64,000 bases of DNA from DAIMFL01 sp964372215 (lineage in GTDB: Bacteria > Pseudomonadota > Alphaproteobacteria > Dongiales > Dongiaceae), in NCBI GenBank assembly GCA_964372215.1, contig CAYJQC010000005.1:1-64000 (forward strand). The letters run 5' to 3'. The notes beneath the pieces were generated by a model, which saw only the letters and a program-made list of their open reading frames with translations, made no database searches and was not told the origin of the DNA. The translations under genes and the position numbers were made by a program. Of this stretch, positions 41,576-51,146 are shown one piece after another (the stretch's first letter is position 1; every line of letters starts with the position of its first letter).

Positions 41576-43174
41576 CTATGGCGCCTGCGAGACCGCGGGC
41601 TGGTCGAACTGGGCAAGCCCGGGCGCGTCGGCCAGATGCACGGCGCGGGCATAGAGCCGCGGGTTCTCGAGCAGACGCAGGGCGAACACCAGGTCGAGGC
41701 CGTCCTCACCGCGCCGTTGCGGACAGGACGCGCGCAGCCGGTCCAGGCCCTCGGTGTCGGTCGGATCGGTGGCGTTTCGCGCGACGGTCGGCACGGGTTC
41801 GAGCTGGCCGGAGGCGAGTTCGCCGAGCAGCCGGTCGGCATCGGCGCCGCCGGGCCCATCGCTGGTGCAGATCGTCGGCAGCACGCCGAGATGGTTGAGG
41901 GTGTAGCCCGACGGCGCGTGGAACCGCGCCCAAGTCAAGGTCAGCTCGCCATCGTTGGGCATGGTCAGCACCTGCTGGACGGTGCCCTTGCCGTAGGAGT
42001 TCGAGCCGATCACCACGGCCCGGCCGTCGTCCTGCAATGCGGCGGCGACGATCTCGGACGCCGAGGCGGAATTGCCGTCGATCAGCACGACGATCGGCTT
42101 GCCGCCGGTGACGTCGCCCGGGGTCGCCTCGAAATACTGGTGGCTGTCGGGATGGCGGCCATGGGTCGAGACCACGCGCCCGCCCTCGAGAAACAGGTCC
42201 GACACGGCGACCGCCTGGTCGAGCAATCCGCCGGGATTGTTGCGCAGGTCGAGCACGAAGCCCTGCAGGCCGGCCCCGATCTCCTCCTCGGCCGACTTCA
42301 GCTCGCGGCGCAGGCTGTCGCTGGTCTCGCGGTTGAAGCTGAAGATCCGGAGATAGGCGATGTTGCCTTCGCGCCGGTAGACCACCGTCTCGGGCACCAC
42401 GTGGGCGCGCGTCACCTCGACCGGGCGCGGCGGCGTGCTGCCGCGGATGATGCTGAGGACGACCCGGCTGTCGACCGTTCCGCGCAGCAGGGTGATCACC
42501 TGTTCCTGGCTGAGACCTGCGGTCGGCTGGCCGTCGATCGCGGTGATCAGGTCGTCGGCCTTGAGCCCGGCGCGTTCGGCCGGCGTGTAGTGCATCACCG
42601 ACAGCACCCGGACGCCGTCCTCGGCGACCGCGATGCGCACGCCGATGCCGCCGAAGCCCTCGCGGCTGGCCCGGTTCTCCGCGGCGTCCGCGGAACTGGA
42701 ATAACGCGAGAAATCGTCGAGCCGATCGACGATGCCGTCGAACATCGTCTCGTAGATTTCCTCATTGCTGGTGGCGGCCAGCGCCGGCGACGCCGCGCGC
42801 GCCGCGCCCAGGGCGCTCGCCGTGAGCACGCCCCAGCGGGTGGCCTGGTCGGGGTCCGGCGCCGCCAGGCTGGTGGCGGTGCTGCCGCCCACGCTCAGCG
42901 TCACCTCGTCATCGCTGCGATCCACCGCGATCGTGGAATCTATGGTGGCAAGCTGTTGCAGGCCGGCGACCGCCAAGGTGCCGACGTCCACCGGCTCGAT
43001 GTAGACCGCTTCGATATCCTCGTAGCCGTCGACGAACATGGCGCGGTCGGCGGCGTAGTCCGAGCCCGGCACGGCCGAGCGATCGAATGCCGAGCAGCCC
43101 TGCAGCACGAACAGCGCCAGGGCGCCCGCTGCAACGGTCCCCGGAAGCCCCGGTCCGAAACTCAAGAATCGCAT
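41576..43174 (-). CDS. S41 family C-terminal processing peptidase, lipoprotein
   Basis: Carboxyl-terminal proteases of the CtpA group trim periplasmic proteins. The 532-aa protein starts with a lipoprotein signal (ALALFVLQGC, Cys29), has a PDZ domain (about 160-245, GFGGIGVRIAVAEDGV...) and an S41 core with RNNPGGLLDQAVAVSDLFL, the nucleophile Ser in IDGNSASASEIVAAALQD, and the Lys in NSYGKGTVQQV. An extra 110-residue C-terminal tail follows the peptidase. An ATG at 43258 in frame would spoil the lipoprotein signal. It lies downstream of rnr. Confidence 0.92.
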   Translation of the reverse strand: MRFLSFGPGLPGTVAAGALALFVLQGCSAFDRSAVPGSDYAADRAMFVDGYEDIEAVYIEPVDVGTLAVAGLQQLATIDSTIAVDRSDDEVTLSVGGSTATSLAAPDPDQATRWGVLTASALGAARAASPALAATSNEEIYETMFDGIVDRLDDFSRYSSSADAAENRASREGFGGIGVRIAVAEDGVRVLSVMHYTPAERAGLKADDLITAIDGQPTAGLSQEQVITLLRGTVDSRVVLSIIRGSTPPRPVEVTRAHVVPETVVYRREGNIAYLRIFSFNRETSDSLRRELKSAEEEIGAGLQGFVLDLRNNPGGLLDQAVAVSDLFLEGGRVVSTHGRHPDSHQYFEATPGDVTGGKPIVVLIDGNSASASEIVAAALQDDGRAVVIGSNSYGKGTVQQVLTMPNDGELTLTWARFHAPSGYTLNHLGVLPTICTSDGPGGADADRLLGELASGQLEPVPTVARNATDPTDTEGLDRLRASCPQRRGEDGLDLVFALRLLENPRLYARAVHLADAPGLAQFDQPAVSQAP

Positions 43175-43300
43175 CGAAATCCGTTCCAATTCGCCGCCGC
43201 TGGCGGGCCAGAACCTAGCAGAAGTCCCGGCGGCGGCAAGATCCGGGGTGGTCGACATCTTGTACCGAACCCGTTTACGCCGCGTTAAGCATTATCTCCA

Positions 43301-45742
43301 TTATTTCCGGCCGCGTCCGCCGCCCGGATTGCCGCCGCGCCTGGCGCCGGCCTTGCCCGAGGGCTTCGACGAGCGCCGCGCCGGCCCGCTGGCCGCCTTG
43401 CCGGGTTTGCCTTGGCCGGGACGCGTCCGGCCGGCCGAACCCTTGCCCCGAACTGCCGTGGCGGGCCGGGTATCGCCGGCGCCCGGGCCGGATTCGAGGA
43501 CTTCGAGCAGTTCCAGCACCAAGCCGCCGGTCACCGGTTCGGCCTCGACCAATCGCGCCATGACCACGTCACCCAGCGAATAGATACGCCCCCAGCGGCG
43601 TCCTACAAGGGCGTGGCGGGCTTCGTCGTGATCGTAGAAATCGGCCGGCAGGGTGCTGATCGGCACCAGGCCGTCGCCGCCGCTCTCGTCCAGCCGGACG
43701 AACAGTCCGAAGCGGGTCACCCCGGTGACCCGGCCGCGGAAGCTTTCGCCCACCCGCTCGGCCAGGAAGGCCGCGGTGTAGCGGTCGTTCGCATCGCGCT
43801 CGGCCGCGGCGGCCCGCCGCTCGGTTGCCGAGATGTGGATGCCGATCTCCTCGAACTGGGCGCCGGCCTCGGGCGGCAGCCAGTCCTCGGCGGCGCCGGG
43901 CAGATCGAGCGCGCCGATCAGTGCGCGATGCACCAGCAGGTCGGCATAGCGCCGGATCGGCGAGGTGAAATGCGCATAGCGCCGCAGCGCCAGGCCGAAA
44001 TGCCCGAGATTTTCGGGGGAGTAGACGGCCTGGGACTGGGTGCGCAGCACCAACTCGTTGACCATGGCGGCGAACGGCGTGCCGGCCGCCTGGGACAGCA
44101 GACGGGTGAAGGCGATCGGCCGGATCACCTGGCCGCGCGCCAGGTTGAGGCCGACGCTGTCGAGGAAATCTCGGAGCGCCTCGATCTTCACCGGGTCGGG
44201 CGTATCGTGGACCCGGTACATGCAGGGCCAGCGCCGCTGCTCGAGCTGCTCGGCCGCGGCCACGTTGGCGGCGATCATGAACTCCTCGATCAGCCGATGG
44301 CTGTCGAACCGGCCGCGGCTGCTTATCGACGCGACCTTGCCGTCCTCGCCGATCACCACCTGGCGTTCCGGCAGATCGAGTTCCAGGGTGCCGCGCCGGG
44401 CACGGGCGGCGAGCAGCGCCGCAAAGGCGCCGTAGAGCGGCGCGATCACCCGGTCGAGCAGGGGCGCAGTGGCCTCGTCCGGCCGGCCGTCGCGCGCCGC
44501 CTGCACCTGGTCGTAGGTGAGGCGCGCGGTGGAGCGCATCAGAGCGCGCACGAACTGGTGGCGCAGCTTGTTGCCCTCGGCGTCGAACCACATGTGGACC
44601 GCAAGGGTGGCGCGGTCCTCGTCGGGCCGCAGCGAGCACAGGCCGTTCGACAACGCTTCGGGCAGCATCGGCACCACGCGGTCGGGGAAGTACACCGAGT
44701 TGCCGCGCTCATAGGCGGACTTGTCGAGCGCATCGCCGCGCCGCACGTAGCGGGCGACGTCGGCGATGGCGACGACCAGGTGCCAGCCGCCGGGATTGGC
44801 GGGATCCGGATCGGTCTCGGCCCAGACCGCGTCGTCGAAGTCGCGGGCGTCGGCGCCGTCGATGGTGACCAGCGGGACCGGCCGCAGGTCGGCACGCTCG
44901 CCCAGCGGCGGCACCACCGCCTGCTCGGCGAGGGCGATCGCCTGGGACGGAAACTCGGTCGGGATATCGTGCTCGTGGATCGAAATCAGGCTGACTGAGC
45001 GCGGCTCGCCCATCCGCCCGACCCGCTCGACCACCCGCGCCTGCAGCCAGCCGAGCCGGTGGCTGTGCAGCACCTCGGCGAGCACAAGCTCGCCGGCCGC
45101 CGCGCCGCCAGTGTCCTCGCGCGCGATCCGGAAGTCGGTCTTCACCCGCCGGTCGGTCGGCCGCAGCCGCCCGCCGTCGCGGTCGTCCTCGAAGATTCCG
45201 AGCACGCGCTTGGGCGCGCCGGCCAGCCGGCGGATCGGCCGCCCATCATAGCTGCCTTCCCCGGTGCGGGTCAGGCGCGCCAGCACCCGGTCGCCGCGTC
45301 CGAGCGCCGGCGTGCCGTGCCGGTCCGGCGCCATGTAGATCACCGGCGGGTCGCCGTCGCCCTTCCACTGCACCGGGCGGGCCAGCACCTCGCCGTCCGA
45401 ATCGGTGCCGGTGATCTCGACCACCGTGACCTCGGGCAGCACGCCGGGCTGCGACAGCCGTCGCCCGCGGCCGCGATCGACGTCACCGTCGCGCTCGAGC
45501 TCCTTCAGCAGGGCCTTCAGCGGGATGCGGTCGGCACCGGTGATGCCGAAGGCGCGGGCGACCTCGCGCCTGCCGACCGGCGTCGGGCTGTCCCGGATGA
45601 ACTCGGCGACCTGCTCGCGGGTCGGGAACGGCGCGCGGCTCTTTGTCGCAATCGGCTTCGTGCCGGACTGCTTCTTGGAAGCCGCCCGCTCGCCGCCGTG
45701 CTTCCTGCCGGCGCGCCCATCATCCTTGCCGTTGCTGCCCAT
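43301..45742 (-). CDS. rnr: Ribonuclease R
   Basis: RNase R is a processive 3'-5' exoribonuclease that can melt structured RNA. The 813-aa protein has a basic N-terminus with a winged helix (about 39-90, FPTREQVAEFIRDSP), two cold-shock-like domains, an RNB core with VTIDGADARDFDDAVW (the Asp cluster that binds magnesium) and HFTSPIRRYADLLVHRAL, an S1 domain (about 670-755, FRGRVTGVTRFGLFVRL), and a Lys/Arg/Gly-rich tail. All catalytic Asp residues are intact. It follows the cupin gene by 12 bases. Confidence 0.96.
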   Translation of the reverse strand: MGSNGKDDGRAGRKHGGERAASKKQSGTKPIATKSRAPFPTREQVAEFIRDSPTPVGRREVARAFGITGADRIPLKALLKELERDGDVDRGRGRRLSQPGVLPEVTVVEITGTDSDGEVLARPVQWKGDGDPPVIYMAPDRHGTPALGRGDRVLARLTRTGEGSYDGRPIRRLAGAPKRVLGIFEDDRDGGRLRPTDRRVKTDFRIAREDTGGAAAGELVLAEVLHSHRLGWLQARVVERVGRMGEPRSVSLISIHEHDIPTEFPSQAIALAEQAVVPPLGERADLRPVPLVTIDGADARDFDDAVWAETDPDPANPGGWHLVVAIADVARYVRRGDALDKSAYERGNSVYFPDRVVPMLPEALSNGLCSLRPDEDRATLAVHMWFDAEGNKLRHQFVRALMRSTARLTYDQVQAARDGRPDEATAPLLDRVIAPLYGAFAALLAARARRGTLELDLPERQVVIGEDGKVASISSRGRFDSHRLIEEFMIAANVAAAEQLEQRRWPCMYRVHDTPDPVKIEALRDFLDSVGLNLARGQVIRPIAFTRLLSQAAGTPFAAMVNELVLRTQSQAVYSPENLGHFGLALRRYAHFTSPIRRYADLLVHRALIGALDLPGAAEDWLPPEAGAQFEEIGIHISATERRAAAAERDANDRYTAAFLAERVGESFRGRVTGVTRFGLFVRLDESGGDGLVPISTLPADFYDHDEARHALVGRRWGRIYSLGDVVMARLVEAEPVTGGLVLELLEVLESGPGAGDTRPATAVRGKGSAGRTRPGQGKPGKAASGPARRSSKPSGKAGARRGGNPGGGRGRK

Positions 45743-45754
45743 GGACCGGCGAGA

Positions 45755-46066
45755 TCAGCCGGCGACCGGCGCTTTGAACTCGATCTCGACGAACACGAAC
45801 TCGTAGTCGCAACCGTTCATCACATTGTGCTCGACCCCGATGGGCCGATAGTAGGAGCGGCCGGCGACCAGCTCGGCGGTGCGCGTCTCCTTGCCGTCGT
45901 CGATCACGAGCTGGCCGGTGGTCATGGGCACCACGACGTAGTCGAAGCCGTGGCGATGCCAGCCGGTTTCGCCGCCCACCGGGAACCGCCACTCGGTGAC
46001 GATCACGCGCTCGTTGTCGACCTGGACCGTAGGCGTTGCCTGCGGACGTTTGCTGCTGCCGCTCAT
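45755..46066 (-). CDS. Small cupin domain protein
   Basis: A single-domain cupin of 103 aa. The first metal motif is GGETGWHRHGFDYVVVPMTTG (His, His, then an Asp/Tyr position) and the second is PIGVEHNVMNG with His. A metal site is therefore likely, but the reaction cannot be inferred; such small cupins are often sensors or isomerases. AAGGAGAC stands before the ATG. It lies between topA and rnr on the same strand, 12 bases before rnr. Confidence 0.85.
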   Translation of the reverse strand: MSGSSKRPQATPTVQVDNERVIVTEWRFPVGGETGWHRHGFDYVVVPMTTGQLVIDDGKETRTAELVAGRSYYRPIGVEHNVMNGCDYEFVFVEIEFKAPVAG

Positions 46067-46124
46067 GCTGTCTCCTTGGCGCTTCGGGACTCACGTATCC
46101 TGGGAGACAGCATAGACCAGCGGC

Positions 46125-48956
46125 TCAGTCGGTCGCAGCCTTCTTGCGCGGCGCCGCCCGCTTGCTCGCCGCCGCCGCCCGGCTCGGCGCCTTGGCCTCC
46201 GCCTTGGACTTGGCCGGTGTCTTGGTCTTGGGAGGCGCCTTGGTCGCGCCCTTGCCGGCGCTCTTGCGCCCGGCGCCCTTGGCGGCGGTCTTGGTCGCGG
46301 TCCTGGCCGGGCCCTTCTTTCCGCCCTTGGCCGCCGCCTTCTCCGCCTGGGCGGCGAGCAGGGTGACCGCGCCGTCCAGGGTCAATTCGGTCGGATCCAT
46401 GCTGCGCGGCAGGGAGGCAATCAGCTTGCCATGGCGGATATAGGGGCCATAGCGCCCCTTGTGCAGGGTGATCGGCCCGCCTTCGGGATGATCGCCGACG
46501 GCGGTGCCGGGCTCGACGTTGCGCCCGCGCCCGCGGCTCGGCTCCGCCAGCAGCGCGACCGCGCGGTTGATCCCGACGGTCAGCACGTCGTCGTCGGCCG
46601 CCAGCGACTTGTAGGTGCTGGCGCGCTTCACATAGGGACCGAAGCGGCCGATGCCGGCGAGGATCGGCTCGCCGCTTTCGGGATCCTTGCCGACCTCGCG
46701 GGGCAGGGCGAGCAGGGCGAGCGCGGTCTCGAGGTCGGTCTCGGCCGGCACCATGCCGCGCGGCAGCGAGGCGCGTTTCGGCTTTTCCGCCTTCTTGTCC
46801 TTCTTGTCGGCCGGGGCTTCGCCGAGCTGCACATAGGGGCCGTAGGGCCCCTTGCGCATCGACACCATCAGGCCGGTTGCCGGATCGCTGCCGAGTTCGC
46901 GCGGACCGGTATCGCCGAGCGCCGCCAGATCCTCGCCCTCGCCGGGAACCGCGAGCGGGCGCGTGTAGCGGCAATCGGGATAGTTCGAGCAGCCGATGAA
47001 GGCGCCATTGCGGCCGAACTTGATGCCGAGCCGGCCGTCGGCGCAGGTCGGGCAGGCCCGCTGATCCTTGCCGTCGCCGCGGTCGGGGAAGAAATGGGGA
47101 CCGAGCGCGTTGTCGATCGCGGTGATGACCTCGGAGCGCTTGCCGATGGCGCCGTCGAGAGTCGCCACCGCGGTGCCGACCGAGGCGAGTTCGCCGCCGT
47201 TCGCCGCGTCCGCCTGCAGGGTCGAGAAGCCGCGCCAGAAATCGGTCAGCACCTTCTTCCACTCGGCGCGGCCGCCGGTGATGTCGTCGAGTCGCTCCTC
47301 GAGATTGGCGGTGAAGTCGTAGGCAAAGTAGTGCTCGAAGAAGATGGTGAGGAAGGCGATCACCAGCCGGCCGGTGTCCTCCGGGATGAAGCGCTTCTTC
47401 GCCAGCCGCACATAGCCGCGGTCCTGCAGCACCTGCAGGATCGACGCATAGGTCGAGGGCCGGCCGATGCCGAGCTCCTCCAGCCGCTTCACCAGGCTCG
47501 CCTCGGTATAGCGCGGCGGCGGCTGGGTGAAATGCTGCGACGGGGTGACCTGCTGGCGCTTGACCGCGTCGCCTTCGGTGAGCCGGGGCAGCCGGGCCTC
47601 GGCCTCGTCGTCCTCAACCGGATCGTCGCGGTCTTCCTGGTAGAGCGTCAGGAAGCCGTCGAACACCACGACCGAGCCGTTGGCGCGCAGCCGCGCGTTC
47701 TTCGGGCCCGCCGCGACCGAGCCTGTCGAGGGCGAATTGCCTTGAGCATCGATGTCGACCGCGACCTGGTCGAGCACGGCGCTTTCCATCTGGCTGGCGA
47801 CCGTGCGCTTCCAGATCAGGTCGTAGAGCTTCAGCTCCTCGGCCGAGAGCGTGCGCGCCAGGTCCTTCGGCCGCCTGAACAGGTCGGTCGGCCGGATCGC
47901 CTCGTGCGCCTCCTGGGCGTTCTTGGCGGTGGACTTGTAGATGCGCGGAGCGCCGGGCAGGTACTTGTCGCCATATTGCTCGGAGATCAGCCGGCGGCTG
48001 CCGTCGATCGCCTCCTGCGACAGCTGCACGCCGTCGGTCCGCATATAGGTGATGAGGCCGACCGTCTCGCCGTTGACGTCGATGCCCTCATACAGGCGCT
48101 GGGCGATGCGCATGGTGTGGCTGGCGCCGAAGCCGAGCTTGCGCGACGCCTCCTGCTGCAGGGTCGAGGTGGTGAACGGCGCGAACGGGTTGCGCCGGAC
48201 CGTCTTGCGCTCGACGGCGGCGACGGTGAAGGGATCGCCGGCCTCGATCCGGCGCACCGCGGCCTGGGCCGCCGCCTGGTCGGCCAGGTCGAACTTGTCG
48301 AGCTTGCGGCCGTCGAGATGGGTGAGCCGCGCGGTGAATGTCGTGCCGTCCGCGGTGGCGAGCTTGACCTCGACCGACCAGTACTCTCGGGCGCGGAACG
48401 CCTCGATCTCGGCTTCGCGTTCGCAGACGAGGCGCAGCGTCACCGACTGGACTCGGCCAGCCGAGCGGCTGCCCGGCAGCTTGCGCCACAGCACCGGCGA
48501 CAGGGTGAAGCCGACGAGGTAGTCGAGCGCGCGGCGCGCCAGATAGGCGTCGACCAGCTCCTGGTCCAGCTTGCGCGGGTTGCGCATCGCCTCGAGCACG
48601 GCGTTCTTGGTGACTTCGTTGAACACCACGCGCTTGACCGGCTTGCCGCCCAGCGCCTTGCGCCGGTTGAGCTCCTCGACGATGTGCCAGGAGATCGCCT
48701 CGCCCTCGCGGTCCGGGTCGGTCGCCAGGATCAGCTCGTCGCCGGCCTTGATCGCCTTGGCGATTTCCTTCAGGTGCTGCTCGCCGCGGCTGTCGACCTG
48801 CCACTCGAAGGCGAAGCCTTCGTCCGGCTTCACCGAGCCGTCCTTGGAGGGCAGATCGCGGACATGGCCGAAGCTCGCCAGCACCTGATAGCCGGAGCCC
48901 AGGTACTTGTTGATCGTCTTGGCCTTGGCCGGAGATTCGACGATGACGACGTGCAT
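46125..48956 (-). CDS. topA: DNA topoisomerase I with Lys/Ala-rich tail
   Basis: TopA relaxes negative supercoils by a 5'-phosphotyrosyl break. The start MHVVIVESPAKAKTINKYLG at 48956 gives 943 aa; an ATG at 49013 would add 19 unconserved residues. The Toprim acids DPDREGEAISWH and the active Tyr in GLITYMRTDG are present. After the core there is one complete four-Cys zinc ribbon (CPTCADGRL...FIGCSNYPDC) and repeated GPYGPYVQLGE / GRFGPYVKRAS modules. The last 85 residues are almost only Lys, Ala, Pro, Thr and Arg, like a histone H1 tail. Confidence 0.96.
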   Translation of the reverse strand: MHVVIVESPAKAKTINKYLGSGYQVLASFGHVRDLPSKDGSVKPDEGFAFEWQVDSRGEQHLKEIAKAIKAGDELILATDPDREGEAISWHIVEELNRRKALGGKPVKRVVFNEVTKNAVLEAMRNPRKLDQELVDAYLARRALDYLVGFTLSPVLWRKLPGSRSAGRVQSVTLRLVCEREAEIEAFRAREYWSVEVKLATADGTTFTARLTHLDGRKLDKFDLADQAAAQAAVRRIEAGDPFTVAAVERKTVRRNPFAPFTTSTLQQEASRKLGFGASHTMRIAQRLYEGIDVNGETVGLITYMRTDGVQLSQEAIDGSRRLISEQYGDKYLPGAPRIYKSTAKNAQEAHEAIRPTDLFRRPKDLARTLSAEELKLYDLIWKRTVASQMESAVLDQVAVDIDAQGNSPSTGSVAAGPKNARLRANGSVVVFDGFLTLYQEDRDDPVEDDEAEARLPRLTEGDAVKRQQVTPSQHFTQPPPRYTEASLVKRLEELGIGRPSTYASILQVLQDRGYVRLAKKRFIPEDTGRLVIAFLTIFFEHYFAYDFTANLEERLDDITGGRAEWKKVLTDFWRGFSTLQADAANGGELASVGTAVATLDGAIGKRSEVITAIDNALGPHFFPDRGDGKDQRACPTCADGRLGIKFGRNGAFIGCSNYPDCRYTRPLAVPGEGEDLAALGDTGPRELGSDPATGLMVSMRKGPYGPYVQLGEAPADKKDKKAEKPKRASLPRGMVPAETDLETALALLALPREVGKDPESGEPILAGIGRFGPYVKRASTYKSLAADDDVLTVGINRAVALLAEPSRGRGRNVEPGTAVGDHPEGGPITLHKGRYGPYIRHGKLIASLPRSMDPTELTLDGAVTLLAAQAEKAAAKGGKKGPARTATKTAAKGAGRKSAGKGATKAPPKTKTPAKSKAEAKAPSRAAAASKRAAPRKKAATD

Positions 48957-49256
48957 CGGCTGGGTGTCGGCTCTCGCTGTGAAGCTGCTGCGACGATCAG
49001 GGAAGATGGGCACCGACGGTTAAGAGAACGGTAACGTCGACCCCGGCGCCTCGCAGCGGGCGCAGAGAATGGCCATTGATTCCGCCATCCGTCAACCGGC
49101 CGGGCGGCGGAACCGGCCGCTGCGGCCCGGCGGCGAAGTTCCGACGCGCTGGCTAACTTCCGGAGCCAAAAGGCTTTGTGCTAGGTTGGGCGACCCGATC
49201 GGGTCGATCCCCGTGACGACGCCGTCGGTGGCGCTTTCACCACATATGTATGGTCC
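48957..49256. promoter_or_regulatory. Divergent intergenic region of topA and the oxygenase gene
   Basis: No gene is seen. A perfect 16-bp palindrome CGACCCGATCGGGTCG lies at 49191-49206, about 50 bases before the oxygenase start. A hairpin AGCC-AAAA-GGCT sits at 49164-49175. The palindrome is a candidate operator. Confidence 0.45.
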
Positions 49257-49904
49257 ATGTTCGAGAACCTGACGGTCAGCGAGTTCTTTCCCACGGTCGT
49301 CTGGATCGCCGACCTGAAGCCCGACAAGTTCCGACCGATGAACGCACGGCTGGCGTCGAAGATCGACGCGATCCTGACGCCGCGACCGCCGCTGGGCCCC
49401 GGCGAGTCCTGGCAGACCGGGCAGCGCCTGCACGAGTTCGAGGAGTTCGCCGAGTTCGCCGCCTGCATCCGCGGCGCGGCGCGCGGCGCCTGCGATTTCA
49501 TGAAGATCGAGTACGACCCGGCGGCGCTGGTCATCACCGGCTGCTGGGCCAACATCGTGCCGCACGGGGTCAGCCATGTCAGCCATGTCCACCCCAACAA
49601 CTACCTGAGCGGAGTTTACTACCTCCGGACCGAGCCGGGCGCCGACCGCATCGGCTTCACCGATCCGCGGCCGCAGGCGGCGGTGATCGCGCCGCGACCG
49701 CGCGAGCCGAACCGCTACAACGGCAACGAGGCGGCGATCATGGCCAAGGAGGGCCGCTTCATCCTGTTCCCGGCCTGGCTGCGCCATGGCGTGCCGACGA
49801 ATCAAAGCGGGCAGGATCGCGTCAGCATCGCGTTCAACGTCATGTTCGGCAGCTTCGCCGAGCAGATGTCGATGCCGCTGTGGAAGCCGAACGTCGACGG
49901 CTGA
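49257..49904 (+). CDS. Putative 2OG-Fe(II) oxygenase family protein (TIGR02466-like)
   Basis: A 215-aa protein that begins FPTVVWIADLKPDKF and has a jelly-roll core: WANIVPHGVSHVSHVHPNNYLSGVYYL, where HVHPN could supply the iron ligands, then FILFPAWLRHGVPTNQS with the distal His, and RVSIAFNVMFG with the 2-oxoglutarate-binding Arg. This matches the P4Hc-like TIGR02466 (2OG-FeII_Oxy_5) group, whose substrates are unknown. It is the only plus-strand gene between topA and dprA, facing dprA end to end, so it was probably inserted there. Confidence 0.85.
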   Translation: MFENLTVSEFFPTVVWIADLKPDKFRPMNARLASKIDAILTPRPPLGPGESWQTGQRLHEFEEFAEFAACIRGAARGACDFMKIEYDPAALVITGCWANIVPHGVSHVSHVHPNNYLSGVYYLRTEPGADRIGFTDPRPQAAVIAPRPREPNRYNGNEAAIMAKEGRFILFPAWLRHGVPTNQSGQDRVSIAFNVMFGSFAEQMSMPLWKPNVDG

Positions 49905-49910
49905 GGGCCG

Positions 49911-51050
49911 CTAATCCGCGCCCGCCGGCGCCAGCCGCAGCGCGACCCGGTCGCCGGGATGGCGCTCGAGACGGCCGGCCAGCTCGAGTTCGAGCAGCAC
50001 CATGCGCAGCAGCCCGGCCGGAACCCCGGTCTGGCGCAGCAGATCGTCGAGCGCGGTGGGCGCCGGGCCGAGCTGTTCCAGGATCTCGTCGCGGGCGGCG
50101 CCGATCGCATCGTCGGCGTCGAGCGCCGGCGTCGCGGCGTCGGCCGGTGCGGGCGGCTCGGCCAAGGTGGCGCGCAGCATGCCGTCCAGCACCTGCAGCA
50201 CGTCGGCCGCGGATTCGGTGAGCGCCGCGCCCTCGCGGATCAGGTTGTTGGTGCCGCGGCAGCGCGGGTCGAGCGGCGAACCCGGCACCGCGAAGACCTC
50301 GCGGCCCTGTTCCAGCGCGCAGCGGGCGGTGATCAGCGAGCCTGAGCGCGGCGCCGCCTCGACCACCAGCACGCCCTGCGCCAGCCCCGAGACCAGACGG
50401 TTGCGGCGCGGGAAGTGGCGCGCCTGGGGCACGGTGCCCGGCGGCAGTTCGGACACCAGGGCGCCTTGCACGGCGATCGCGCGCTGCAGGTCCTGGTTCT
50501 CCGGCGGATAGACCACGTCGAGCCCGCCGGCGACCACCGCCACGGTGCCGGTCTCGAGCGCGCCGCGATGGGCGGCGGAGTCGATGCCGCGGGCGAGCCC
50601 TGAGATCACCGAGAATCCGGCCTGGCCGAGGTCGCGGGCGAGGTCCCCGGCCAGCCGGCGGCCGTTGGCCGAGGCATTGCGGGCGCCGACCACGGCGATG
50701 CCGCGACGGCCAAGCAACCCGATATCGCCGAGCACCGCGAGCACCGGCGGCGCGTCGTCGATCGCCGCCAGGGGCGCCGGGTAGTCCGGTTCCCCGAGCA
50801 GCAGGGTGCGGGCGCCGAGCGCCGCCAGCGCCGTCAGTTCGCGCATCGCCGCCTCGGTCGGGAACGGCTTCAGCGGCCGGGCCCGGCCGCCGCGCCGGGC
50901 GAGATCCGGCAAGGCGTCGAGCGCCGCGGCCGCCGAGCCGAAACGGCCGAGCAGCCGGCGGTAGGTGAGCGGACCGACATTCTCGGTCCGTGCCAGGCGC
51001 AGCGCGGCGAGACGCTCGGCATCGCTCGGCGGGCGCGTGACGACCGACAT
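49911..51050 (-). CDS. dprA: DNA-processing protein DprA
   Basis: DprA binds incoming single-stranded DNA and loads RecA during transformation. The 379-aa protein (ATG at 51050) has an N-terminal SAM-like region (RLARTENVGPLTYRRLLGRF), the Rossmann-like DNA-binding core with VVGARNASANGRRLAGDLA, SGLARGIDSAAHRGAL, RRNRLVSGLAQGVLVVEA and SGSLITARCALEQGREVFAVPGS, and a C-terminal winged helix (about 320-375) found in many proteobacterial DprA proteins. The frame continues upstream to 51140 without conservation. Confidence 0.94.
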   Translation of the reverse strand: MSVVTRPPSDAERLAALRLARTENVGPLTYRRLLGRFGSAAAALDALPDLARRGGRARPLKPFPTEAAMRELTALAALGARTLLLGEPDYPAPLAAIDDAPPVLAVLGDIGLLGRRGIAVVGARNASANGRRLAGDLARDLGQAGFSVISGLARGIDSAAHRGALETGTVAVVAGGLDVVYPPENQDLQRAIAVQGALVSELPPGTVPQARHFPRRNRLVSGLAQGVLVVEAAPRSGSLITARCALEQGREVFAVPGSPLDPRCRGTNNLIREGAALTESAADVLQVLDGMLRATLAEPPAPADAATPALDADDAIGAARDEILEQLGPAPTALDDLLRQTGVPAGLLRMVLLELELAGRLERHPGDRVALRLAPAGAD

Positions 51051-51146
51051 GGCGGCAGCTTGGAGTCCCGGTAGAAAATTGTCAATCCGGATCAATCTGT
51101 GGTCGCAGTCCTGGCCGGGCGGCGCAACCGGTGCGGTCAATCGCGG

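Noticed and set aside
46431..49034. 867-aa plus-strand frame across topA
   Set aside because: It is antisense to TopA, which has all its motifs; no start signal or conserved domain is visible.
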